Below, in pieces: positions 1 through 11,713 of a stretch of 64,000 bases of DNA (position 1 is its first letter; the number at the start of each line of letters is the position of its first letter). The notes beneath the pieces are model-generated. The model was not told the DNA's origin and did not search any database. It worked only from the letters and a program-made list of their open reading frames with translations. Made by a program: the position numbers and the translations under genes. The DNA lies in NCBI GenBank assembly GCA_025024175.1, contig QCXZ01000064.1:11656001-11720000 (forward strand). Reading direction: 5' to 3'. The DNA comes from Rhyzopertha dominica (lineage: Eukaryota > Arthropoda > Insecta > Coleoptera > Bostrichidae).

Positions 1-1779
1 CACTTCCTTTAAAAAGTAGTACTCATTAAGGCAGCTTTGTGGTTTTGTCATCGAGTCAGTTCACTGCTGACAGATGGCATTGTCATCTTTTTTGTACTAA
101 CATCATACAAAGCATTTGGTATAGAGGTAAAACCAGTTCCATGTTAAGCTGTCTGCATTAGATCTAAACTGCATTAATGAGCTGTAATGACAGCGAAATA
201 TATCTATCTGCAGTTGATTCCAGTAAAGACAGCATAACATAGATGTGTACATATGTCGGTTTTTGCACGGCAGCAAAAAGTGCCGTGGGGGCCTGCTGTC
301 AGGTTGACGTATGCAAGTGCATGCCAACTTGTCAGTTTACAGGTTACTTCTTTTAGGAAGTAATACCCATTAAGGAAGCTAAGATGAAGTTTGTTTTTAT
401 AGTTTTTCGAAATTTTATAATAGAGAAGCTAAAGAAGAATGCTACACTAATGATACATCCTATACAGTTATATAATCTGTCGAACAGAGCTGTAGGATAA
501 ATCAATAAGTTTGTACTAACTTGATCATATCACCAACAGAAAATTTTAATTTCATCTCACGGGTGTTCCTTTTAGCCAATCAACACACTATTATACTGAC
601 AACCACAAGAGCTTATTATCAGTAATAATATTATAAGTTCTTCAAAATAATCAGGTTATAAATCGAAAACTTATTGCATCATTAAAAAAGGGACTTGCGG
701 ATACCCTGGCGTGTCTGGTTTTGCTCAACTCGGTCGCTTTCGGATCGATTTTTTAATGTCAACTAAAAATTATATTTTCGTGATAAAAGTTGCGAGGTCG
801 GATTTCTTGGGCATTTTGTTTAGTTTAGTGTTATGTATCGGGTGGCCGAATAATAAAACTCGCGTAATGACTAAATATTTATTATCCCCGAAAACAACAC
901 TATTAACTTTGTGAACAAATAGCGTGCGGACGGCTCGAGAACTGAGGTGCAAGTGTGAGGACCAGTTTTTAGATATTTTCTTGTTCCATTGTTTCTTATA
1001 TCTCAGTTCTAGAATTATCCCAAATAGCAACAGCAATGTATATATAGAACACTTAGCCACGGTTGTATATAAAAATTTTGAATTGATAAAGTTTGAAAAT
1101 CCGATATAACGCTCCAATAGAAATCCGGGGTCGATTTTAGTCTTCTTTTCAATTATTTTCTTTGTTACTTGAGCTATCGGGATTAAACTTGATAGGTATA
1201 GTTTGTTGTGATATATTTTGTGAGGGAAAATATTCCTACTTACCTCTTATGCCTTGGAAAATATACCAGAAAATGAGTAATACTTTACAAGATTACAAAT
1301 CTAAAAAAATTGAAATTCATTTTACATGCCGTTTTGAGTATCGACAGTTCATGATGAAGTAATTTTAATCTTTAAAGGAAAATTTAGGCACAGTCAAATT
1401 CAGGCGTCTACCGAAAATGGTAAAAAATTTTAATTTTCCGACAATTTAGGAAAATTTCATTTAAAGATTAAAAATCGATGAAGAATAATCATACTGGACA
1501 GTCACTGTATTCGCTGATAAAATCACGGAATCTTGAAAGATATCGACAATAGTTGTGACGCATTTAATTTCCATATAGTTTCTTACGATTCCATCTTTGT
1601 TATTGGCAAATTTGACAGCTATGACAGCGATGGTTGCAGGGTGAAGTTGAAATCCGACAATATCTGCTACATCATCTCTTGCTCGCACAGTATCTTTTGC
1701 GTTGCTGGACCAAACCTGTGCCTAGAGTTTGCGGTACGACAGATATGGTAGCGATGACTGTTAGGTGAAGTTACTTACT
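1..1779. other. AT-rich sequence without a recognised gene
   Basis: I see no coding region that I can support. Open frames here are short, lack recognisable motifs and overlap one another on both strands. The only structured part is a dispersed repeat near positions 140-265, listed separately. Confidence 0.5.
140..265 (-). repeat. Dispersed repeat, copy 1 (second copy near 27960-28085)
   Basis: Read on the minus strand, this segment matches the plus strand near 27.97-28.08 kb over about 100 bases with scattered substitutions. Shared blocks include TATTTCGCTGTC, TTACAGCTCAT and TGCAGTTTA. The two copies lie in unrelated places, one at the window edge and one in intron 2 of protease gene B. 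A short interspersed element or MITE is likely. I could not define its ends or a target duplication. Confidence 0.6.
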
Positions 1780-1787
1780 ACCCATCT

Positions 1788-2189
1788 CACTGATCTCTAT
1801 ATAACTGGATGTCGCTTACATACCAAAATGCATGTAAATTATTTGTGATAGATTTAAGCCGCTTTAGCGCCTAGCCGCTGGTACTTTTACTAAAATTTTG
1901 ACAAAGGTTCGCTTCTGCGGTAAACATAACGTTAATGATTGACGGTAAAAATCGTGAACTCATCATCTGTCTGCAGATTTCCAAAAGATGATTCTTGTAG
2001 TGTTTGAGTAAGAAACATGTACCGTACAAACTGGATGTTACGTTTACTCATAACCATATTATATAGTTAAGGATCTAACCTAAAATTTGAACGCGCCGTT
2101 AAATTGATAGTACGAGTACCAGTGGCATGGTGGCTACTTATCACAGTTTTGAATGACTTATGCGACATCCAGTTATTTAGAGATCAGTG
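1788..2189. mobile_element. 402-bp MITE with 28-bp terminal inverted repeats and perfect 8-bp target duplication
   Basis: The ends 1788-1815 and 2162-2189 are inverted repeats of 28 bases differing at one position, beginning CACTGATCTCTA. ACCCATCT is present immediately outside both ends (1780-1787 and 2190-2197), so the boundaries are exact. The interior has no coding capacity, which makes it non-autonomous. An 8-bp duplication with ends starting CA fits the hAT or P superfamilies; I cannot choose between them. The intact duplication suggests a recent insertion. Confidence 0.85.
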
Positions 2190-2197
2190 ACCCATCT

Positions 2198-3178
2198 TTC
2201 GTATCATAGGAAAAGGATCAGTCCGTCTTTTATATTAAGGGATCAAACCTGACACTAGTGTTGATGGTACCTTATAATGCAGTAACCTTATGCGGTTACC
2301 CGGTATATTCGTAATAATATTAGAAAAAAGCTAATATTTTTTCTATGTATATGTTGTAACGCGCCGGATGAAACTATAGAGTGCCGTGTGCGAACTGGAG
2401 ATGTCGTTAAGAGTGCCGAGGATATTGTTAATAAATAGTATAGTTTACTGTGTTCCCGGATTTTATTCAGTGACTGGCAGGAGAACCCACCCCAACTCAC
2501 GAGAAGTGTGCACAGGTATAATGTATATTATAACAGGCGTGTAATTAAGTCATAAAATTATCGAACAGAAGATATGACTTATAGTTTACTACTAAAATAA
2601 TCTGTCAATAATCATGTTAAAGCATTTTCCGTGAACGGAGAACTTCGTAATGTCTGTTGTTGGACATAAGCTTTGTTTAAATAAACAACCGTTAACTGTA
2701 CTACATCAGCAGCGTCACTACATGTATTTAAGTGGCAAGATTGTTTGCACTAAAAGGATCTGCTTCTGAATTATTGAGTAAATAAATGTTATAATAGTTT
2801 TAAGTAACCTTGTGGAGGTGCCAGGATAACCTTTTCATTTCAGAATAACACTGAAAACCCTGGACAACGAGCAAGTTTATTATTGATCCATAATATTTCA
2901 ATACATCTTAGCTCATTACCTACCTTTTTTGACCCTAGAGTACCTACTGACTTCATAACTAAAAATGCAAATAACGCGATCGTCCGGTTTTTAAAATGTG
3001 TGCCACTGAAATTAAATAAAAACAACTTTCAAGGCTCAGATCTGTATAACAAGGTTAGTAAGACTGCACATTAACAGGATGTTAGGATTATTTTTAGAGA
3101 AAAATAACTGTGAATGAGCAAATTACTAACTACCAACAATTGCAATGATTAAAAACCTATCAGCAACAATATAAAAAA
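2198..3178. other. No gene recognised; distal 3' flank of gene A
   Basis: I see nothing supportable here apart from short AT-rich open frames on both strands. It lies beyond the likely polyadenylation signal of the protease gene that ends at 3433. Confidence 0.5.
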
Positions 3179-3184
3179 TTTATT
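3179..3184 (-). terminator. Candidate polyadenylation signal of CLIP protease gene A
   Basis: AATAAA on the minus strand about 250 bases beyond the stop codon of gene A. It is the first canonical hexamer I noticed in the 3' flank, and it would give an ordinary 3' untranslated region of roughly 270 bases. Inference from motif and position only. Confidence 0.45.
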
Positions 3185-3432
3185 TGTAGTATATGGCTCG
3201 TTTATGTGCAGCCTGTTACATGCCGTAACCGACCCACACTTTCACATAAACAAATTAGCATAGCTTACAGGAGCTTTAAGTACTTGAAAGACGTTAAATT
3301 AGGATGATATTATTGCAATTCAGTCGAAATGTAAAAAGGACGACTAGATTCTCGATTAGAGTCACTTTTGCATGTAGAACACAGTCCAGCAATAAGGAGC
3401 GACACTGCTTATACTAATATCTAACTGATCTA

Positions 3433-6400
3433 TTAAGGTCTGATGTTATCCAAGATCCAGTCCAAGTAATACGCCACCCTCGTATACACTCCTGGGAAAC
3501 CTTCTATCGCGCATACTTTTGGACCAAACGATACTATTCCTTGCTGTACAAATCGGATGTCTCGATTCAATGAACCGGCCACTTGCATCGGCCCTCCACT
3601 GTCACCTGAACACGAGTCCTTCTTGTTTTTTCCGCCGGCACACATATGTTTTTTCGTAATGTTAACCACGTTTTTGTAAGTTCGTGCGCATTCTTCGTTA
3701 GGAATGAAAGGGATTTCTACCTTCAGAAGTTCTGGACTGGATCTTCCTGAAATTATATCATAAAAGTATGTGCCAAAGTTGGCAATGAGTTGATGTAGCT
3801 ACCTGTTTCGGTAATACCCCAGCCAGTTACTATTCCGTACCTGCCAGTGAAATTGTAGTTGGCCATGGATCCTGTTGGAAGGCAAATTGCCTTTACCGAG
3901 TCTGAAAGCAAAGTGAAATTTAGACTAACAAAAGTGTTAATATTTAGCATTGTTTTGTTATGTTTTCTTTTTTACGACTAGCTGTATAAGTTGTGTTTTG
4001 ATGTTACTTTCATTTTATTTGTAATTTCCCCAATTACCTACATGTAAATAACTAGAATTTCACATACCTGTCTTACAGATACCCATTTTTAATTAACTTA
4101 AGCCAATAGTTATGATGAGTTGTTAAAAATATAGGTATGTCATTTAATTATTTAAATTTCAACATTACTGAAACTTTTTGGTGGCTTGAGACGCAGTCTT
4201 GTTTAAAGTATCTTTGGCGGCAGAACATCGTAACGGATAAGAATTAAAATGATCAACAACTACATAATTACTAATGACATGTTAATTGAAAATAATTTTA
4301 GTGATATATGTTTAAATTATTTCAAAGGTGAATAAAAAACGAACTTTGCTCTAGCGGGAAAAATTGGCTTTTTTCCCCCAAAAAATATTTAGCTGAGAAT
4401 CTGACATTGACAGAGTGACAGAGTAGGTGGCATAGTAATGAATAGGTTAATTACAGTCATAGGAACATAAGTACCACATAGAAACTGAAAAGACCGGTTA
4501 AGAACACTATATTGAATACAGACAATCAAGATGTAAATAATGTTCAGGATTCAGGAGCAAGAACATAATGCAGACATAGAAGAAATTAGTAAGAAACGAA
4601 GCGAACGAAACAAAACGCATTTCCTGTCGAAGATTAAATTCTATAAGAAAGTAGAAAATGCGAACAAGAAAACCCTAGATTAGCAGTAAGTAGTAAAGAT
4701 GCTTCGATAAGTATTACTCAGGTCCCTAGGACTTGAGAAAACAAAAGGTTATGTAATTAAGTGTTAGTGACACATGCGTAGGTTGTAGCGTTTTAAAAAG
4801 CTTTTTGCGGATGTGCTAAGGTAAATAAATGTATAGATTGTGAAATTCGCACAACGCCTGTATATAAAATGTATGCATATGAACAGAACACGAAAGGAGA
4901 GCTTGGGAAGTTCACAATATAATAATAACAGTAACTTTTGGTCCTTTTCATCTTTTAACTTGTATAGCTTTATACTTTTTTATACCCTAGATACAATAAA
5001 TTTAACAAAAGCAGTTTTCTATTTCAGGGCAATTTTTGATAATTCAGTAGGGATGCGTTAATATCATGAACGAAAATTTAGTGTTCACAAGAGAAACACA
5101 CTAAACAAATTAATAGTTTCATAACGTTAGCAATCTGTTAAGTTCAGACGAAATAAACACTTGGTAATAAGATGTAATTTACATGCCTAAATGCGATGCT
5201 TAAAAAATGATTCAGGGTATTAGGCAACTGTTTGTATTCAAGGCTAAATATTTACCGGAACCGGTTAAATCCACGTTTCTGTTCAGTCTTATAAGTCCTA
5301 TATCATGGGTATGAGCAGTGCGGCTGTAGTCTTTGTGCGGAATGACTTGTTCGATAGCTATGTCTTGAACCGGAGGAGCACATATTCTAACACTATTGAA
5401 ATCTTCACAGTCCTGCTCGTTATATATATTGTGTTCGCCGATACGTACACCGGCCCTGGAAGAGGAGAGTCACAGTTTCAGTGCAATTCTATTAAAAAGG
5501 TTACTTACAATCTTAACCCACTGCCGAGCTGCGTAATGCAATGAGCTGCTGTGAGGATGTATCTTTTGTTGATAAGGGTTCCCCCACAACGGAAATCTAT
5601 ACCTTGATCTAGAAATAAACAGCCAAGACGATGAATATAACGTGGTACATAAAGTAAAACTTACTGCCTATGTAGTACGAAATCAACGCCATCCATGGGA
5701 ATTCGAAAACACCAGTTTTGTTCCCATTTACAATTTTATCGTCACTGTTTGCTACTCCGCAAGCATCTAAGGGTAGAAGTCTTAGGTTTTTGTGTCTGCT
5801 TACGTCTGGAGGTCGCGAGCTGAATTTATTATTTATTGGTCCTTCCGGGCAACATACTTTTACTACTCCGTTTTCGCTTCCACAGTTGAACCTCCTGAGG
5901 TAAGAGACGAGCTCTGGAGAAAGCGGTTTGGGGCTTTCCTCCAAAAGAGTAAGAATAGGAGAACAGGATCGTATGTTGATGCATGTGCCTACTCCACGGT
6001 CTGGCGTTCTACAGCCATCATCGTCCACTGCCCATTCTGTCAAAGGTTTAAAGATTAAGAAAATAAGTAATAAATTTTACAAGACGTCTCAACGTTCCTA
6101 AAAAGTTCCATAACCTGTTTATTATTAGAGATAATAACTTTTTCTTTTGTAGATTATAGCTGGGGTAATCAGTTAAGGCTGGATAGCGACTATATCTTGG
6201 AATTTAATCGTGCTGGAATCTTGCGGTATTTTTTTTTAAGAAATATGGCCACGCAGTATGTAACATTGCCGCTAGGCGGTGCATTTAATATGACATATCA
6301 AAAGATAGTTTCTTTCTCCATAATTTGCATTACAATGTTGGTCTAAGATAAAGTTATTATAATCTGTGTTTACGTCTTAACAAATTTTATTTGATTTTTT

Positions 6401-9400
6401 TTCTAGTAACTATGACAACAGGAGGGACAGACGTTTCAAATCTTCAAAATCGCGTAACTCAAGTATGTATGTTTCAACGAATATGGCTAGTTTCAAAATT
6501 AATTTTATGGTTTTCAATGTAATCATTAATAATTTACAATTTACTGCAACTGTTTGATAACGGCAAAAATATATTTGATCAAATATCTTTATAAAAATCA
6601 GATGCAATCCCTTATCCTGTTTCGTTAGTTGTATGGCCTCTTAATCAAGCAATATCAATTTGAAAAGCGCAGATCGATATTATTGTTATTATTACTGTTG
6701 CTTTTCAGGCATAATGGCCGTGGTCCAAGAGAAGATAAACTTCTTGGCGTTTGACTAGCTAGTTTCAGTTGTCCATCGGCCAGCTGCCGACGAGCGCTGA
6801 CCTTTTCCTTCTGAAGATGCCCAGCACAGTTTTGGGTGAAACATCAAGAAGTTTATTTTCTCTTGGACCACGGCCCGAAGAACAACAATAATAATAGTAA
6901 TATTGCCGGCCGTGAAAGCCATCATAGTTAAGCATATCGATATCTTTCTTGTTTTCTTGGTTATAGTAAAAAAACTGCAAACCAGTCCTTTGGTTAGGAT
7001 ATTTTCCCTCTAAATAAAATTAGGTTATTTTTTAAATCATTATTGGCCCTGCTGTTTGGCAATTAGCCAGCACTTTAGTTTTGTTATAATTTATTTATAA
7101 ATGGTACTACATTACATATATAACGGACATACACAAACACCCATGCCCTAGGCGGGTTTCACACCCGCAACCTCGGGGTTCACAGGCAGGTACGCTATTA
7201 GGTTATATTAAATTAAAATTTTTAGAACAAGACACTTTCGAAGTGTCGGTCGAGGGGCATCTATCAAAGCAATGCAGCTGTCATAGGAACCCCGTTACTT
7301 AATGCTAACGTCGCCGTCGTAACGTCAGTCACTAGAGCTGGGACTAGGCATAACTCCACTTGAAAGGATAACGATCTTTGCCGTCTGTCATGCTACACAA
7401 ATGGCTCTGTTTAGAAAGACGATGATAGAGGTTTTAATAGTTACCGGTAGATGACGGCAACTTACAAGTGTAAGATTTTTATATTTTTTTCTCTATTTTT
7501 ATCATCTTATTCAGAGTGAAACACATAATAATGATCACCCAATATGAGGATGTGACATAGGAATATGTAATATAAACTGTCAATATGCTCTGAACAGTTA
7601 CAGACACGGATAAGGTTAGGTGCTCAATTTTTTTTTAATGCGAAGTACTGTTTCACAAGTTTCATTTACCTTTTAAGTGTTTTTGAGCTTATTATAGAGG
7701 CTAGCAAATGGTTTGTTCAGTATCTTTCGTGGAGTTATTCGTAGCTGGAACATTCGATTCGATTCCAAACGTTCAATCAATCGCTAGATTCAGATCATTT
7801 ATAAATCATTACCGAGAACAAGCTGTTAGACCCTTTTAATAGTATTATCGATCACGAATTGAAAGTGCACAGCTGTGCTCTCATCGCGTCGCCTTGTCGA
7901 CTATGAATGTCGCACGGCGACGCCGAATCAAACAAATTAAGGCATGAGTCGTTCACTTTGAACGATTTCGTCATGAACCACGTCATAAATGGCACAACTC
8001 TATCAGCCACGCAGTATATTTTGTGTCTGCCTGGTTTCACAAACGCACACTGGGGTGACCAATAAATAGTGCGTCTTGTATTTTATATTACTATAACTTG
8101 AATAGTTTTCTCATTAGCAACAGTATGCAATAATAACACTAATACTTAATGCAAGAACAGATTATAGTGACACTTCGAGAATGACGTATTATTAACTCCG
8201 TGTGCCCTGTCTAGGGAGGTATGGTAAGAAAATGTGATATTAATATTGGTATAAACAATGTGTAATATGTGATGAAAGTTATTGTATAGGGTTACAAATG
8301 CCAAGTAACCGCCATAGGCTATTGAGTTACTTAAAATTAAGTACCTACAAAACCCATTCAGTACCTACCGCCAGCTAGTTTCAGCAAGTGGTATTATACT
8401 TTTTTATATTGAACACATCAGAGAAAAATCGGAATTTATGAGTAAACGTGTAATTTTTTAACATAACCTAATTTTATTTCAAGGAAAAAAAATAGCCGAA
8501 CCAAATGACGGGTCGGAGTTTTTTTACTATAACCAAGAAACGAAGAAAGATATTGGCCTCCGGTTTTTAAATAATTTATCTTGGTTGGTGAATGAGCTAT
8601 AACAGCTAACAAAAAGTCTACAGGGTTGCATTTGATCTTTAAAGATATTTGGATAGATATTACGCTTTCTAAATAACGCCTAAAAAATAGTTTAAAACTA
8701 GCGATCATTCGTTTATTTCGCTTATACCATACTCGAGTTATGCAATTTTGAAGATTTACAACTTCCATCACTTCTGTTGTCGTCACAGCAACTAGAAACA
8801 AAATTTGTCAAGAAGTAAACAAATTATTATGAGTTTAAACTAGACCAACATTGTATTGGAACTTTTTGTAGAAAGAAATGATCCTCTGATATGTAATATA
8901 TTAAATGAGCCAGATAGCAACAAAGTTACTTACTTCATAATATATTAAATAATTTTACTTTTGGATTCTATGCTAAATTACGAATCACTTTTGTAGAGGT
9001 CATCAGTCAATAAGTCAAAGTAATTAAGGCCGTTTTTATTTGTTTTTCAAATGGTACCCTTTATTTATTATTGTAGTGGTCAAAAGTTTAAAGTTGGTAT
9101 AGCCAAATGTAAAAATTCAAGTTGCTGTACTAGAACAGGGAGAAACATTTCTGTTTTGGGCAATAAAAATCGAGTGGGCTTCTATCAATGTTACAATTTG
9201 TCAATTTTATTGTAAATATTATAAGTCTTGAAAAAGAAATTTTAGCATTAAGAACTTATTAATATGGTATACAGTCTTGGTGAAGTGCATCGTAATATTG
9301 TATTGCCGCGAAGAATCTGCAATCAAAAATATCCAGATGCAAGAAAAAAAGGAGCATTAACACGAAAAAAATTGACGAAAACCTGGAGTTGGAAGATCTT

Positions 9401-11663
9401 TTAATGTCACAAGAAAATTTAGAATTGAGTTGCAGAGAAATTGAGGCAGAAATTGACATATTGCGAATCAGTATTAATTGAATTATGTTAAAAGAGTAAG
9501 TTTTAAATCGAGTAAATTCTTGTAAACAATGGGTAATTTGATTAATACAATAAAATAATAAATAACGACTTGGACTGTGTGTGTAAAATCTTATTTAGTG
9601 GTGAAGCAACATGCATTACTACGCGACTGCCAACCCTCGCATAGGATAGACAGAGTGTGAATGTTTGTTATTTTTTCGTATTATTTTCAACAAATCCAAA
9701 CGTCCAATTTAGTTAATATACCTGGTATAATTACGATTATTTTTTATTATTGGAGATAAATTGTTTTAAACTGCAGGAGTTATTTATGAAAATTTAAGAA
9801 CTATACAACAATAAAATTAAACTTAAGAGCACCACAACAACAAAAATGTGCCTACAGGTAACAAGAAAAGTGATAAGAACAAGAAAGATTAAAAATACCC
9901 AATATCTGGTATTGCCGCCTTTACCCCTAATAACAGCTTCACATCGCTTGCTCATGCTTGAAACCATCCGTCTAACCTGCTGTTGCTCAATGTTGTTCCA
10001 TAATTCCATGATTATGTTTTCAATGCCGTCAAACGAGGCAGGCAGTGGCTGATGGTTCCAAAGTTGTCTACCCATATTATCCTACAAATGTTCTACTGGA
10101 TTGAGATCAGAACTGCATGCAGGCCAGTCTAAAGTTTCAATATCCACCTCATGTAAGTACTCTTGCACTAGACGAGCAACATGCGGTCTTGCATTGTCTT
10201 GCATTTGTTGTCGATGTAAGGAGCAAATGGGACAGCATGCTGAGATAAAATTTCTCTAATGTAACGATCACTCGTCAAATTACCTCCACGCAAAGAGACC
10301 AGTTCAGACCGAGCTGTCAAAGAAATCCCTCCCCAAACGATTACAGAACCTCCATTAGGTAAATGGGGGCGATTTGACGAACGTTGCAGTGTGCATAACG
10401 CTTGTTCCCAATCCTCAAGCTTGCAATCCACATGCTGTCGAGAAAACTGCAGTCTCGCTTTACGATGTTTTGCTGTTAACATCGATCCTCTTGCAGGAAT
10501 TCCAAAGCTCAAATTCTGCTCCTTAAGACACCTTCTTATAGAAGCCACACTTCTTTGGACATTATGAGTACCTTTAAGTTGTACTTGGTGATTTCTTAAG
10601 GTTACAAACCGTTGTCTCAGACCACGCAAAAAATGAAACGATAATGGTTCGCTTTTGTTCGTCCAGGTCTTCCCTGTCCATGGCGTCAGTTGTGATTGTT
10701 AGTTTCTTCAAAACGCTGAATTAACACGAGATAGTGCTGTATGGTGAACTACAAGCCTCCGAGCTATGGCACGATAGTTCAATCGTTCGTCAGCCAACGT
10801 AACCACTTTCACACATTCATTTCTATTCAAATTTCTTATTTGTTGATTCATAACAGTACACTAACGTAAAAATGTTAAAAGAACGCGACAGTTCGCGAAT
10901 TTGACGGAACACCTCGCTTTGACGCGTTAAATGTTTATTTTTCCATGGCATATTTTTTTTAAATTCGTGTGCGTCTTGTTCACTGTTATGCTTCAAAACT
11001 GTGCATCACCATTAATAACAAGGATATTGACGTGAATCAATAAAAAAATTGTTCAGGAAAGATGGAGCTGCAGTTTAATTCCAAGCTGGTGCATCTCTTG
11101 GAGTATTGAAAATTTTGCGGAAAAAAACATTCTCGTTTAAACACCCTGCATATACTTAAGACTGAAAGAATGAAAATTTCGAAAACAGCATCATTGCTGA
11201 GAAATGAAGCTACAATTGAAACTAAAAATTATCAAAGTCGGATTAGCCGTCGGAGGGAAAATTCATTTTAAGTTGTAGTCAATTCTTAGTGGTGCATTAA
11301 GTTTGACGCGCATTTACAATACGTACTTCAAAATAAATACGGTTATATATCTTAAACTTCCTGCATAAATTACAAATCGGTCAGTTCAACAGATTAGTCC
11401 CCCCAACTCGAGGTCGGATCATTTAAATTGGCAAACTGACACTGACAATCACGCAGTTACAATTACCTAATTGCCCGACTTTGTGGTCCAGTGGGTAGCA
11501 CATATTCGTCCGCCATCTTTGCTCTGTTACTTTAACGCTTAGTTAAGTTTTGATAGCTGCTTTCATTTTACTTTTCAACAGTGTAAAATAACGCTTGCAA
11601 AGGTGTTTATTAATTGTGTTAATAGACAAGAAAATTGTTTCCGTTTATGTTGCATCTTTTAAT

Positions 11664-11713
<50 letters not shown>

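Noticed and set aside
770..1117. Minus-strand open frame of 115 codons near the window start
   Set aside because: No recognisable domain and overlapping open frames on the other strand. Could be a chance frame or an unknown repeat.
5305..5544. Plus-strand open frame of 79 codons
   Set aside because: It is the antisense shadow of gene A exons 3 and 4, whose minus-strand frame encodes the catalytic His and Asp regions.
8436..8801. Minus-strand open frame of 121 codons in intron 1 of gene A
   Set aside because: Low-complexity AT-rich composition, no motif, no splice partners. Likely chance.
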